64,000 nt of DNA. Source: Gemmataceae bacterium. GTDB lineage: Bacteria; Planctomycetota; Planctomycetia; Gemmatales; Gemmataceae. The position numbers were made by a program, and so were the translations under genes. The notes under the pieces were generated by a model. The model ran no database searches and was not told the DNA's origin. It was given only the letters and a program-made list of their open reading frames with translations. Below, in pieces: positions 1 to 10,400 of the stretch (the first letter of the stretch is position 1; each line of letters begins with the position of its first letter). The DNA is taken from positions 4,185,006 to 4,249,005 of the forward strand of contig LR594584.1 in the NCBI GenBank assembly GCA_901538445.1, given 5' to 3'.

Positions 1-1410
1 AACGCCCGGCGGCTGAAGGACCTCGCCCAGTCGGGCGTGTCGGTGGTCGTGAGCGTCGACTGCGGGATCGCCAGCGTCGCCGAGGCCGACGAGGCCAGGA
101 AGCTCGGGCTCGAGCTGATCGTCACCGACCACCACGAGATGAAGGTCGGGCTCGACGGGCCGATGCTGCCGGACGCCGCGGTGATCGTCCACCCGCGGCT
201 CCCGGGGGGCACCTACCCGTTCGGCGACCTGTGCGGGGCCGGGGTGGCGTTCAAGGTGGCGTGGGCCGTGGCCCAGCGGTGCTGCGGGGCGGACCGCGTC
301 CCGCCCGAGGTCCGCGAGGTGCTGCTCGACGGCGTCGGCCTCGCGGCGCTCGGGCTCGTCGCCGACGTGGTGCCGCTCCGCGACGAGAACCGCATCTTCG
401 TGAAGCACGGGCTCGAGCGGATCCGCACCAACCCGTCGGTGGGCCTGCGGGCGCTCATGGAGGCCGCCGGCATCAAGGCCGACGACACGGTCACCTCCGA
501 GGACGTGGGGTTCAAGCTGGCCCCGCGGCTGAACGCGGCCGGGCGGCTCGGGTGCGCCCGCATCGCCGTGGACCTGCTCACCACCAACAGCCCGGGCGCC
601 GCCCGCACCGCGGCCGAGTTCCTCGAGGGGCAGAACGGCCAGAGGCAGGCGATGGAGCGGAAGTACACGCAGCAGGCCAAGGAGATGGTGGACCTCGACT
701 TCGCGAGCGACCCGGCGATCGTGGTCGCGTCGCACGAGTGGAAGGCCGGGGTCATCGGGATCGTCGCGAGCCGGCTCGTGGACCACTACGGCAAACCGGC
801 GCTGGTGATCGCGCTGCCCGAGAACCGCGACAAGGACGCGGTCGCCACCGCGAGCGGCCGGAGCATCTCCGGGTTCCCGCTCAACGTCGCGCTCCAGGCG
901 ATGGACGAGTTGCTCGACGGCCACGGGGGGCACGCGAAGGCGGCCGGGTTCAAGATCCGCACCGACCGGGTCCCGGTGTTCCGCGACCGGTTCAACGCCT
1001 ACGTTGCGAAGCAGTTCCCGGGCGGCGCCCCGGCCCCGCGGCTCGAACTCGACGCCGAGGTGCCGCTCTCGGCGCTCACGTTCGGGCTGTTCCGCGACCT
1101 CGACAAGCTCGAGCCCTACGGCGAGGGGAACCCGCGGCCGCGGTTCCTGGCGGCCGGGCTCAAGGCCGAGGGCGCGCGGCTCATCGGGGCCGGCGAGGCC
1201 AAGAAGCACCTCGACTTCCGCGTCCGCCAGGGCGACACCACGATGCGGTGCGTGGCGTGGAACATGGCCGACCGCATGGAGGAACTGCTGAGCGCCGGCG
1301 GCGACTGCTGCCTCGCGTTCACCCCGAAGATCAACGAGTGGAAGGGCAACCGCAAGATCGAGCTCCAGGTCGCCGACCTGAAGCCGGGCAAGACCGTGGC
1401 CCTCGGGTGA
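1..1410 (+). CDS. recJ: Single-stranded-DNA-specific exonuclease RecJ (5' end outside window)
   Basis: 5'->3' single-strand exonuclease of the DHH superfamily, acting in recombination and mismatch repair. The reading frame is open from base 1, so the true start lies upstream and the first part of the DHH domain is missing. Visible in the fragment are the VDCGI segment (about residue 20), the DHH motif (TDHHE, about residues 42-46), the DHHA1 signature GHGGHAKAAGF (about 306-316) and the C-terminal OB-fold-like part with the LDFRVRQG strand. The missing upstream portion should hold the DHD motif. The next gene converges on it with a 43-bp gap. Identification is secure. Confidence 0.95.
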   Translation, partial: NARRLKDLAQSGVSVVVSVDCGIASVAEADEARKLGLELIVTDHHEMKVGLDGPMLPDAAVIVHPRLPGGTYPFGDLCGAGVAFKVAWAVAQRCCGADRVPPEVREVLLDGVGLAALGLVADVVPLRDENRIFVKHGLERIRTNPSVGLRALMEAAGIKADDTVTSEDVGFKLAPRLNAAGRLGCARIAVDLLTTNSPGAARTAAEFLEGQNGQRQAMERKYTQQAKEMVDLDFASDPAIVVASHEWKAGVIGIVASRLVDHYGKPALVIALPENRDKDAVATASGRSISGFPLNVALQAMDELLDGHGGHAKAAGFKIRTDRVPVFRDRFNAYVAKQFPGGAPAPRLELDAEVPLSALTFGLFRDLDKLEPYGEGNPRPRFLAAGLKAEGARLIGAGEAKKHLDFRVRQGDTTMRCVAWNMADRMEELLSAGGDCCLAFTPKINEWKGNRKIELQVADLKPGKTVALG

Positions 1411-1453
1411 TGCGCCCGTGGGGCAGACATTCTTCTCTGCCTCCGATTCGGCC

Positions 1454-2101
1454 TCACCCGCTCGCGGGTTGCGGGTCGTCCACGCCGCCGTACACGTCGC
1501 GCTGTGGCAGCCGGCCGCGGGTGAACAGCATACGGTCGGTGGCCCGGCGGTAGAAGTCGAGGAGCGGTTCGGCGACCGCATCGCCCTCCAGCACCGCGAG
1601 CGCCTGCGTCACCGCCATGTACGTTGACATGCGCTCGCCGGGCCGGTTGCGGCGCAGGGCCGACGCCACGAACGTCTGCGGCGGCAGCGCGACCTTCAGG
1701 CCGGTGTCCAGGAGCGGGATCCGCTTCACCATGCGGCCCGCCTGCTTCCAGTTGCCGTCCGGAACGACTAGGGCTGGGGGCGACGGCAGCGACGCGACGA
1801 GTTCCGGCGTCAGCGGCCTCGCCCCGCGACCGGGGAACAGCACCAGCGGCGTCAGGCCGGCCGGGACGTGCGCCGCCGGGTCGGCCGGTCCTTCGCGCGC
1901 GCCGTGCGCGAGTACGATTGCGCCGCGGACCGCCAGGGCGAGCAGCCGCACCGTGTTGCTGGTCCGCCCCAACTCGTGAACGTGCCCGACGAGGACGAGC
2001 GGCGTGCGGACCGCCACCCGCGGCGCGAGCGCGCACACGCACAGCCACTTGTGGACGCGGCACACGGGGCACTGGGAGCGGTCGCGGTCGTCGGGATCCA
2101 T
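1454..2101 (-). CDS. DTW-domain tRNA-uridine aminocarboxypropyltransferase-like protein
   Basis: 215 aa. The DTW family transfers the 3-amino-3-carboxypropyl group of S-adenosylmethionine to a tRNA uridine (acp3U, the YfiP/TapT type). The N-terminus carries a cysteine cluster (CPVCRVHKWLCVC, residues 11-23) expected to bind metal. The core shows GHVHELGRTSNT and, later, the family signature region DGNWKQAGRM. The canonical Thr of the D-x-T-W motif is Asn here. The ATG at 2101 begins the conserved N-terminus, so the start is well placed. It is convergent with recJ and divergent from the acetamidase gene. Function is inferred from the family. Confidence 0.82.
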   Translation of the reverse strand: MDPDDRDRSQCPVCRVHKWLCVCALAPRVAVRTPLVLVGHVHELGRTSNTVRLLALAVRGAIVLAHGAREGPADPAAHVPAGLTPLVLFPGRGARPLTPELVASLPSPPALVVPDGNWKQAGRMVKRIPLLDTGLKVALPPQTFVASALRRNRPGERMSTYMAVTQALAVLEGDAVAEPLLDFYRRATDRMLFTRGRLPQRDVYGGVDDPQPASG

Positions 2102-2231
2102 TCAGCGCGCCTCGGGGTCCGAACTGCGAGAGTAGGAGGAGGCGACCGGCCGGGCAAACCCGATTCGCACGCGCCCGCGTCGCGATCTACAATCCTCTTC
2201 ACCCACCACCCTCCCCCGCCCCGGTTCCAAC

Positions 2232-3194
2232 ATGCAACGCATCACGCGCGAGCAGTCCCGGAAGTACGCGTTCGACTGGCGCGACGAACCGCTGTTGCGG
2301 GTGAAGCCCGGTGAGTCGTTCGAGATCGAGACGTACGACGCCAGCACCGGGTACTTCAGGACGCCGGAGGACAAGGCGGTGCCGGGGAAGCGGCCCGGGT
2401 TCGACCGCACCCCGCCGATGGCGAACCCGATCGGCGGGCCGGTGTATCTTGAGGGGGCCGAGCGCGGCGACGTGGTCGTCGTCACCATCGAAGACATCGT
2501 GGTCGACGACTACTCGTGGGTGGCGATCGGCCCGCGCCGCGGCCCGCTCGGCGAGTCGACGCGGTGGCCCGAGCTGTCGGGCGACTACACCACGAAGATC
2601 TTCAAGCACACCCCGGGGCCGAGCGGCACCACCCGCGACGGGACGCTGCACTTCAGCGACAGGATTTCGTGGCCGGTCACGCCGTTCGTCGGCACGCTGG
2701 GCGTCTGCCCGGACCGGGAGGTGGTGACGAGCCTCGACGGCCAGGGGCCGTGGGGTGGGAACCTCGACGTCCGCGACTTCGCGCCGGGCAACGCGCTGCA
2801 CCTGCCGGTGTACCACCCCGGGGCGCTGCTCTACGCCGGCGACGTCCACGCGAGCCAGGGGGACACCGAGTTCACCGGCACCGCGGCCGAGACCAAGGCG
2901 ACCGTCCGGCTCCGCATGGAGCTGCTGAAGAAGACGCGGGTGCCGTGGGTGCGGATCGTGAAGCCCGAGTCGATCGTCTCGGTGTACGCCGACAAGCCGC
3001 TCGAAGTGGCGGTCGAGACGGCGACGGTGAACCTGATGGACTGGCTGGTGACCGACTACGGCTTCACCCCGACCGACGCGTACTGCCTCGTGAGCACCTG
3101 CCCCGACTTCCGCATCCACGTCTACCAGATGTGCAAGATCGGGAAGCTCTCGTACGTCGCCGGGGCGGAGGTGCCGAAGCGATACTTGTCGTGA
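2232..3194 (+). CDS. Acetamidase/formamidase family protein
   Basis: 320 aa, the usual length of the FmdA/AmdA family that hydrolyses short amides such as formamide or acetamide to ammonia and the acid. Family hallmarks visible are the GGNLD motif (about residue 175), HASQGDTEFTG (about 205-215) and the C-terminal region around DAYCLVS. The ATG at 2232 has no clear Shine-Dalgarno sequence. No amide-uptake or regulatory genes lie nearby, so the physiological substrate cannot be assigned. It ends 43 bp before a convergent lipoprotein gene, with a perfect short hairpin in the gap. Confidence 0.88.
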   Translation: MQRITREQSRKYAFDWRDEPLLRVKPGESFEIETYDASTGYFRTPEDKAVPGKRPGFDRTPPMANPIGGPVYLEGAERGDVVVVTIEDIVVDDYSWVAIGPRRGPLGESTRWPELSGDYTTKIFKHTPGPSGTTRDGTLHFSDRISWPVTPFVGTLGVCPDREVVTSLDGQGPWGGNLDVRDFAPGNALHLPVYHPGALLYAGDVHASQGDTEFTGTAAETKATVRLRMELLKKTRVPWVRIVKPESIVSVYADKPLEVAVETATVNLMDWLVTDYGFTPTDAYCLVSTCPDFRIHVYQMCKIGKLSYVAGAEVPKRYLS

Positions 3195-3198
3195 GGCG

Positions 3199-3227
3199 GC
3201 CACCGGGAGCGGGCCGGTCCCGGTGGC
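3199..3227. terminator. Candidate bidirectional terminator hairpin
   Basis: A perfect 10-bp stem (GCCACCGGGA paired with TCCCGGTGGC) with a 9-nt loop lies between two convergent genes. There is no T-tract, so this is only a structural candidate. Confidence 0.45.
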
Positions 3228-3237
3228 CCGACGCCGC

Positions 3238-4812
3238 CTACTTCAAGTTCGGGTTCTTCGGATCGGGGAGCGTGAACCGGTCGTTCTCGAACGTCGCTTC
3301 CCGCGCGTAGAGGCTCACGACGGTCTGGAGCACACTCGGCTCGCGCGGGATCAGCGTCAGAGCGACGTCCTCGTTCGACTTCCAGACCGGGATGAAGAGG
3401 AACATCCCGTTGCCGCGGCCGAACTCGTTCGCCTTTTCGCTCCTGGTGAACGCCCAGTTCGTGCTGAGCCACACGTCGGTCAGCGTGCGGCCGCTGGTGT
3501 TGCGGAGGGTGAAGCGCGAGGAGTCGGGTCGCGTCAGCTTCACCAGCGGGGTCTTGGACGCGGGACCGGCCGCCTTCTTCGCCTCGGCCGCGAGGGCCTT
3601 GTACGCGTCCGTGACGAGGTTCTTGTACTGGTCCTCCCGGTTGTTCGTGACCCCGTTTCCAAAGAGGAGGTCCTCGAAGCCGTTCTGGTCCCGCTGCCTG
3701 ATCGCCCAGTCCCTGAGTTCGGCGTCACCCATCTGAGCGATCCGCCGGATCCGCTGGGCCTCGGCCTGAGCCGACGGGTCCGGCTCGTTCCCGCTCGCGA
3801 ACACGGGCCGGTCCGGCCCACCCGCGACCCCCGGCTCGTAGCCCTTGAGGGTGCCGTACCCGAGGGTTCGGCGGCCGAGGTCCTCCGCCTTGTTGAGCAA
3901 TTCGGCGCGCAAGGAAGCGGGATCCAGCGCCGCATCGGCCTTGGCCCGTGCCAGGATCGCCGAGGCGTACTTCTGCACACCGGGGTCCGGGTACTTGGCC
4001 CCGGCCTGCACGGCGTGCTTCCGCCAGAACTCTTTGCTCCACTTCGTGGTGTCGCGGCCCGGCATCGTGTACTGGTACGACACCGCCGCGGCGAGCTGCG
4101 AGAACACCTCCGACCGCGGCGTGTACCCGCTGCCCGGCTCCGGGAGCAAGGGGTCGATTTTCGGCGGCTTCGGATCCTCCGGCTGGCCGGGGAACGGCTT
4201 GTACTGACTCGGGTCGGGCCGCGTCGGTTTCGGTACCTCGAACCGCGGCGTGGCGGGCGGGCGGTTCAGCGCGACCTGGACCCGTTCCGGGTGCGGGTGC
4301 CGGACCCCGATCATGAGCACCCCCTTTCTCTGGAACCGTTCGCTGTGCGGGTCCCTGGGAATCGACACGGGGCGCACCTGCGCCCCCTGGGGGGAGTAGT
4401 GCCCGAGCGCCCCGGCCATCCCCTCGAAGCGGACCACCTGATCCGGCGCATCGACCCGGATCGTGAGCACCAAGCTCTTGGGGTCGATCTCGGCCTTGAC
4501 CAACTGAACCGACGGGGTCAGTACGATCTTCGCGACGATCAGGTCGAGCGTCCCGTGGCGAAGGTTCCCCCGGACCTGCTCGGTGACGTCCCCCGGGGCG
4601 GACAACTGCGTCCAGTCGAACAGGGGCTTCGTCGGTTCGCCCGCGGGCGGTGCCGGCGACTTGGCCTTCTCGGTTCCCGTTGGGGTGCTACCCCCGGCCT
4701 CGGCCGCGGGAACGTCGGGTGCGCTCTTCGTGTCGTCGGGTTTGCTCCCGCACCCCGACAGGCCCAGGCAGATCGTGATTGCAGTCACGACCCCAGCGAC
4801 GTGCTGAGTCAT
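3238..4812 (-). CDS. Hypothetical lipoprotein at the end of the caspase/kinase block
   Basis: 524 aa and not recognised as a known family. The start at 4812 is preferred over an upstream in-frame start because it places a lipoprotein signal at the N-terminus (hydrophobic ITICLGLSGC, lipobox Cys about 21) and has an AGAGGAG ribosome-binding site about 10 nt upstream. A proline/alanine-rich linker follows (residues 22-60), then an N-terminal domain with a three-strand pattern, a central alpha-helical stretch and a C-terminal beta-rich domain. It lies 151 bp downstream of a caspase gene on the same strand and may be its last operon partner. Function unknown. Confidence 0.7.
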   Translation of the reverse strand: MTQHVAGVVTAITICLGLSGCGSKPDDTKSAPDVPAAEAGGSTPTGTEKAKSPAPPAGEPTKPLFDWTQLSAPGDVTEQVRGNLRHGTLDLIVAKIVLTPSVQLVKAEIDPKSLVLTIRVDAPDQVVRFEGMAGALGHYSPQGAQVRPVSIPRDPHSERFQRKGVLMIGVRHPHPERVQVALNRPPATPRFEVPKPTRPDPSQYKPFPGQPEDPKPPKIDPLLPEPGSGYTPRSEVFSQLAAAVSYQYTMPGRDTTKWSKEFWRKHAVQAGAKYPDPGVQKYASAILARAKADAALDPASLRAELLNKAEDLGRRTLGYGTLKGYEPGVAGGPDRPVFASGNEPDPSAQAEAQRIRRIAQMGDAELRDWAIRQRDQNGFEDLLFGNGVTNNREDQYKNLVTDAYKALAAEAKKAAGPASKTPLVKLTRPDSSRFTLRNTSGRTLTDVWLSTNWAFTRSEKANEFGRGNGMFLFIPVWKSNEDVALTLIPREPSVLQTVVSLYAREATFENDRFTLPDPKNPNLK

Positions 4813-4963
4813 GTCAATGCGCTCCTCTGGTGAACAGGATCGAGTGACTTCGAGCATCAATTCGCTGCGACAGTTCGTCGCACGTTTCAGGGGGGCCGAG
4901 CCGCGAAGCAAGAACGGCCCCGGCGGCTCCGCGCGGGTCGCACCCGGCGGCCGCGAGTTCGCG

Positions 4964-7249
4964 TCACTTTCGCGGGGCGGGTTCCGTGCGCCAGCTCAGC
5001 ACGCGGGCGGTCTGGTCGCCGAGGTCCGACGCGGTGAGCCCGGAGCGCGCCCCGGTGCCGTACATGCTCCGCTCCAGGAGCTGTGCGACCGGGGACTTCG
5101 CCGTGTAACCGCGCTCGCGCACCCCGGCCTGGGCCAAGAGCCCGTAATCGACGGGCGGGTTCGTGGGGGCGGTGACGATCGCGACCATCTGCTCGGGGCC
5201 GAACGGCGGCTGGTCGCTGATCGTCCCGACCCCGGTGGTGAACGACGCGCCGGGTTCGAGCGCCTTGTTCACCTGGTTCCGGGCCGGGTAGAACAGGTCG
5301 ATCTTGTAGTCCGGGTCCACGATCAGGAGCGACACCTCGACGCGGCGGGTGGGACTGGTGTTCGTCACCCGGAACGAGATCCGGTCCCCGGGCCGAAACA
5401 CCCACCCGGTCGGCGGCCGCTCGAGTACCACCCCCGTCCCCGGGCCGCTGTGACTGATCACCTCGATCTTCACGCCCATGCCCCCGTTGCCGCGGGCCTG
5501 CTCGGCCTCCAAACTCGTGCCGACCGCGATCAACCCGCGGGCGCGATGGACCGCCTTGAGCTTCCGCGTCAGCGCCTCCGCGAACGGTTCGGTCCCGAGC
5601 GGCGGGAGCGGGACCGGCGGCCGATTAGCGGAAGCAACCTGCAGTTCAGGACCGGCCGGCGTCGCCCGCACCACGAGGTGCGGGGCGCTCTCGACGAGCT
5701 GAAACAGCCCGGCCTCCTCCTTCGGGAGCGTGCCGAGTGCCGCCGCGACGCGACGCTTCACCTCGCCGGTCTTGTCGGCCTCGACGCCGACCCGCAGTTG
5801 CCCCACCGAGTAGTCCACGGCGGCGACCTCGCACGTCGCGGCCGCGGGCAGTTCTGCCGGCTTCGCAATCCCCTCGTACTCGACCGGGACAACCACCGAA
5901 TCGAGGGGCCTGGTCCGCTCGACGCGCACGTGGCCGAGGGTCCGCGGCGGCTCCTTCCCTCCGGCCGGCGAGCGGACCCGGAGGACGCTCCCGGGGGTGA
6001 TCCCGTGCAGGTCACCGACGCCGGCGACGTACTCGCCCCGGACCTTTGTGAGTGCGATGTCGGGTCGGAACGGCTTCTCGGTCCCCAGCACGACGCGGTT
6101 CGCCCCGGCCCCGTCAACGGTCGGCGTCGGTGCCCCCTGCGGCCGGGCCAGGTAGCTCGCCTGGACCCGGTGCATCAGCTCGCGGTAGGTGACCGGGAAC
6201 GTCGAGCGGGCCGACTGCTCCAGCACACCGACCACGGTGTACGTGAGCAAGCCGTGAACCCTGGCCCCGGGCGCGTTTGCCGGCTCCGGACCTTCCGGGG
6301 TCGTCTCGAACTCCCGGCACGCGAACGTCGCCACCAGGTATTCGTCGGACGCCGCCGGGGCGAGCAACTGCTCGGTCGACTTCGGCCCGGGGCGACCGGA
6401 CCGCTTCTCGGCGCGGCCGCGGGCCTTCTCGAACTCCTCGGCGGGCACCATAACCCCTTCCCGGTCCCCGCGCGGGAGCTGGCGCACGTGCTTCGCTACG
6501 CGCCCCATGGTCGCGGAGTGGCAACAGTCGAAGATTGCCCACACGTACGCCTTCTTCGCGGTGACGGCGGAGAGCCAGTCGCGGAGCTGCTTGTCGGTGA
6601 CCGCGTTGGGCACCCGCTCGGGGAACCCCTGCCAGGGCTTGACGTCGGCGGGCAGGAACATCTCGTCGATCCCGTCGGGCTCGGGGGCGATGGGGTCGGG
6701 CGGGTCGGACTCGGGCTGCCGGTCGCCGTGCCCGGCCATCAGCACCACGACCTGGTCCCCGGGCCGCGCGGCCTCGGCCAGCCGCTGGAACTCGCGGGCG
6801 ATGTTGGCCCGGGTCGGGCGCAGTTCGGGCTTGCCCTCGTCTTCTGTGAGGCACACGACGTTCTCGGGCCGGAACCCGTAGCACCGGACCAGCGTGGCCC
6901 TCATCAGTCGCACGTCGTTCCCCGGCCCCTCCAGGGAGCACGACGGGCCGAGGTGGTCGTACTTCGTGACCCCGATCAGAAGCGCCCGCTTCCCCGGGTC
7001 GCCGGTGCCGGGGGGCGGCAGCGGGAACGGGTCGCTCGGCGGCTCCGGAGCGGGCCGCGGCGGGGCGCTCGGCCCTGCGGGGGTGACCGCTGCCCAGCCC
7101 CCGTCGGAACCGGAAGGGGTCGGCGGCGGGTCGGCCCGGTCCGGCCCCCGCCGCGGGAACAGGGAACTCGACGCGAGACCTGCCGCGAGGCCGCCCGCGA
7201 CGAGGGCGGCCCCGAGGATCACGTTCCGGCTCAATCGAACGCTTGCCAT
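4964..7249 (-). CDS. Membrane-anchored or secreted caspase-like (C14) peptidase with DUF4384-like tail
   Basis: 761 aa. The start at 7249 is supported by an AGGAGC site and by the hydrophobic segment that follows (NVILGAALVAGGLAAGLASS, residues about 8-27), a signal anchor. A Pro-rich linker precedes the caspase fold (about 70-290) with its catalytic His in VLMAGHGDR (about 171) and catalytic Cys in IFDCCHSAT (about 243). The C-terminal third contains FRPGDRISFRVTNTS and LIVDPDYKIDLFYP, a pattern like DUF4384 domains. Such peptidases in bacteria act in signalling or suicidal defence; the role here is inferred. Same strand as the WD40-caspase and kinase genes upstream. Confidence 0.88.
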   Translation of the reverse strand: MASVRLSRNVILGAALVAGGLAAGLASSSLFPRRGPDRADPPPTPSGSDGGWAAVTPAGPSAPPRPAPEPPSDPFPLPPPGTGDPGKRALLIGVTKYDHLGPSCSLEGPGNDVRLMRATLVRCYGFRPENVVCLTEDEGKPELRPTRANIAREFQRLAEAARPGDQVVVLMAGHGDRQPESDPPDPIAPEPDGIDEMFLPADVKPWQGFPERVPNAVTDKQLRDWLSAVTAKKAYVWAIFDCCHSATMGRVAKHVRQLPRGDREGVMVPAEEFEKARGRAEKRSGRPGPKSTEQLLAPAASDEYLVATFACREFETTPEGPEPANAPGARVHGLLTYTVVGVLEQSARSTFPVTYRELMHRVQASYLARPQGAPTPTVDGAGANRVVLGTEKPFRPDIALTKVRGEYVAGVGDLHGITPGSVLRVRSPAGGKEPPRTLGHVRVERTRPLDSVVVPVEYEGIAKPAELPAAATCEVAAVDYSVGQLRVGVEADKTGEVKRRVAAALGTLPKEEAGLFQLVESAPHLVVRATPAGPELQVASANRPPVPLPPLGTEPFAEALTRKLKAVHRARGLIAVGTSLEAEQARGNGGMGVKIEVISHSGPGTGVVLERPPTGWVFRPGDRISFRVTNTSPTRRVEVSLLIVDPDYKIDLFYPARNQVNKALEPGASFTTGVGTISDQPPFGPEQMVAIVTAPTNPPVDYGLLAQAGVRERGYTAKSPVAQLLERSMYGTGARSGLTASDLGDQTARVLSWRTEPAPRK

Positions 7250-7319
7250 GTCGGGCTCCTCGCGGGCTTCGGCGTCGGTGGGTGCGGCCGCGTCAGAGTG
7301 GGGACTTGTTGACCGCTCA

Positions 7320-7390
7320 CTGTAGCCGGCCTCTGTGAGGCCGGGCGTCTGCGAGTCCCACAGGCCCGGCCTCACCGAGGCCGGCTACAG
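7320..7390. repeat. Nested palindrome, family TGTAGCCGGCCTC (copy 1)
   Basis: Two 27-nt arms (7320-7346 and 7364-7390) pair with one mismatch. Each arm is itself a hairpin (CCGGCCTC-TGT-GAGGCCGG), so the unit can fold as one long stem or as two short ones. A second copy lies at 20398-20466. Copy 1 sits in the 169-bp gap between two minus-strand caspase genes. Confidence 0.9.
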
Positions 7391-7418
7391 AACGGACACG
7401 GACCACCGCGATCGGGCA

Positions 7419-10400
7419 TCAGTCGATGGCGAAGTCGAACAGGACGTTGTCGCTCCGGGCGGTGGGGGACTGGCGGCCACCGGTGAGCCGCCGCACCTCC
7501 TCCTCAACGTACCCCCGCAGCTCCAGCACCTGGACCTTCCCGTCCTTGTTCCGGTCCGCCCCGCCCTTGAGCCCGCGGAGCACCGCGTACGTGAACACCC
7601 CGTTCTTCCACTCCGCGGACTCCAGCGCGTACTCGGCCCCGCCCGCGGAGGCGACCACCACGGCCCCGGTCCCGCGGCGCAGGTCCGCGTACAGGTCCTG
7701 CATGAGCTGGAACGAGTTCTTCAGCCCGACCCGCGGCGGGGCCTCGGGGGTCAGCCCGCCCCGGGCCACGGCCCGTACCGCCCCGTCGGGCTGCGCCGCG
7801 CCCGCCGGGAGCGCAGTGTCCTCCTTGTTCACCTCGCCGGAGTGGCACGTGTCCACCAGGAGGAGCTTCTTCCGGGCGCGGGTTGCGGCGAGGAGCCCCT
7901 CGATCGCCGGGTACGGGAGCCCGCGTTTGGCCGGGTCCGCGAAGTCGATGTCTGCGGTCCCGAAGAAGTAGTCCCGCTTCGCGTCCAATACCCCGTGCCC
8001 CGCGAAGAACACCACCACCGCGTCGTCCACCCCGGACGGTTTGAGGAACTCCGCCGCCTTGAGGATGTTCTCCCGGGTCGCGTCCCGGTTCAGCACCCGG
8101 AGCACCTTCACCTCGCCGAAGCCGGCCCTCTTGCCCGCCAGCAACTCGGACAGGTCCCGGGCGTCCTTGTCCGCGTACACGAGCTTGAACCGCGCGTCCG
8201 CGTAGTCCGACACCCCGACCGCCACGACGTACAGGTCCGGCTTCTTCGCCGCCGCCTCGCACCGCACCGGCGCCGTCTGCCGCAGCGACTCGGCCCCCTT
8301 CTCGTTGAGGACCGACACGTCGATCCGGTTGTCCCCGGCCGACAGCTCGACCTCGACCTCCTGCTCCCAGGTCCGGGCCGCCGGCTTCCGCACGTCGATC
8401 CCGTTCGCGCCGCGGAGCGGGACCCCGTTCACGTCAATGTGGACCCGGTCCAGGTTGAACTTCGCGTCGCGGGCCTTCACCCGGAGCTTGATGGTGCGCT
8501 CGCGGGTCGATGGGGGCGGGAAGGCCGCAAGCTCGACCTCGGGCACGTCGAAGTCGTTCCCGAGCATCGCCTCGGTGTAGTTCATCCGCTTGAGCCGCTG
8601 CTGGAACGCCTCGCGGTACGCGGCCGCCAGCTCGGTCTGGGCGAACTTGAAGCACTCCAGCACCTTGTCCGGGCGGTGGAACCGGAGGTCGAACTGCTCG
8701 AACGTGAACGCCCGGTCGCGGAACCGGAACGCGAGGGACGGCAGCGCGCCGCGGGCCGCGGCGTAGTAGTTGTCGGCCGTGAGGATGGCCCAGGAGTCGT
8801 TGCGGAAGCTCATGAGCTTGCACACCTCCTTGCCGGTGGTGACGTCCCAGATTCGCGCGGCGGTGTCCGCCCCGGCGGTCGCCGCGAACTTCCCGTCGGG
8901 CGAGAACGCCACGCCCGTCACGGCCGCCGCGTGCGCCCCGAACGGGCGTGCGCCGCCCGGCTGAATCCCCGCCCCCCGGAGTTCGACGGTCCCGTCCTGG
9001 CACCCGATCAGCAGGGACTTTCCGTCCGGGGAGAGCGCGACGCAGTTCGTCTTCACCTCCGCCGGCGCGACCCCGCCCACGAGGCCGGGTCGCACCACGC
9101 CGTAGGCCCGGTTGAACCCCCCGTGCAACTTCCCGGTCGCCGGATCGCGGACCTCGACCTGCCCGTTCTCGTCCACGGTGGCGAGCTTCGCACTGTCCGC
9201 GGAGAAAGCGACCGAGACCACGGCCATGAGCCGCATCCCGGGGATCACTTTGCGGTCATAAGGGGCGAGCTTCGCCTTCGTCGCGGTGTCCCACACGGTC
9301 AGGCCGGACGAGCTGCCCCCGCGGGCGAGCAACTTCCCGTCGGGCGAGAACGCGGCCGACTTCACCACGTCTTGGCGCACGAAGTCGTTCTTTGCGAGGG
9401 TCGAGTACGCGTGAACCTCCTTCCCCGTGGCGAGATCCCAGACGCGAGCGGTGTCGAACCCGCCCGACAGCACCGACTTCCCGTCGGGTGCGAACGCGAC
9501 CGAGAAGACGAGGCCCCCGCCCTTGAACCGAGTCAGTTCCTTGCCGGTGGCGGCGTCCCAGACCCGGACCGTGTCGTCGAAGCTCCCCGTAGCGAGCCGC
9601 TCGCGGTCGGGCGAGATCGCGACGGCGGTGACCCTGCGGGTGTGCCCCCGGAGCACCAGCACGCGGGCCGCGCGGGACAGGTCCCACAGCGACGCCGTGC
9701 CGTCCTCGCCCCCGGTTAGCACGAGCTTGCCGTCCGAGGAGAACGCGACCGCGTTGGCGGCCACGCCCGATCCGTCGAGCCTGCGGAGCACCTTCCCGGT
9801 ACTCGCATCGATCACGGTCGCGGCGTTCCCCTGGGCCGCGACGATCACCGTGCCGTCCGGCGACACCACCTCGGAGCGGTAGGCCATGTCCTTGCCCGCG
9901 GGGAACGACGACACCAGCTTCCCGGTGCCGATCTCGGTGAGCCGGAGTTCCGTGTCGGTCCGCTCCAGCAGCGCCTTGCCGTCGGGCGAGAGCGCGCCCG
10001 ACAGCCGCGACTTCGCCGGGGCGCTCGACTCGCGGACGAGCTTGCCCGTGGCCGCGTCCCAGATTCGATTGCACGCGCCGTCCGCCGTGAGGAGGTGCTT
10101 GCCGTCCGCGGAATAGGCGACCGTGCGGCCCCCCTCGAAGGTACGAATCTCGGCCCCGGTGCCCGCGTCCCACTCGCGGGTGATCTTGTCGCTCCCGGCG
10201 AGGACGCGCTTCCCGTCGGGCGAGAACGTGGCGCTGCCGATCGGGGTCGGGGTCTGGAACCGGAGCGCCTCCTTGCCGGTCGCTACCGACCAGAGTCGCA
10301 GCGCCGGAGCCCGCTCCGCGACCGGGTCCGCCCCGCCGATCAGGAGTTGTTTGCCGTCCGGTGAGAACCGCAGGACGCGGATCTGGTACTCGCGCCCGGA

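Noticed and set aside
4811-7312. Long open frame on the plus strand antisense to the caspase gene
   Set aside because: GC-rich mirror frame. Composition is Arg/Pro/Gly-rich, has no domain or start signal, and the minus strand holds an unmistakable caspase.
7335-9719. 794-codon plus-strand frame opposite the WD40-caspase
   Set aside because: Antisense mirror frame with biased composition. It begins inside the palindrome at 7320-7390.
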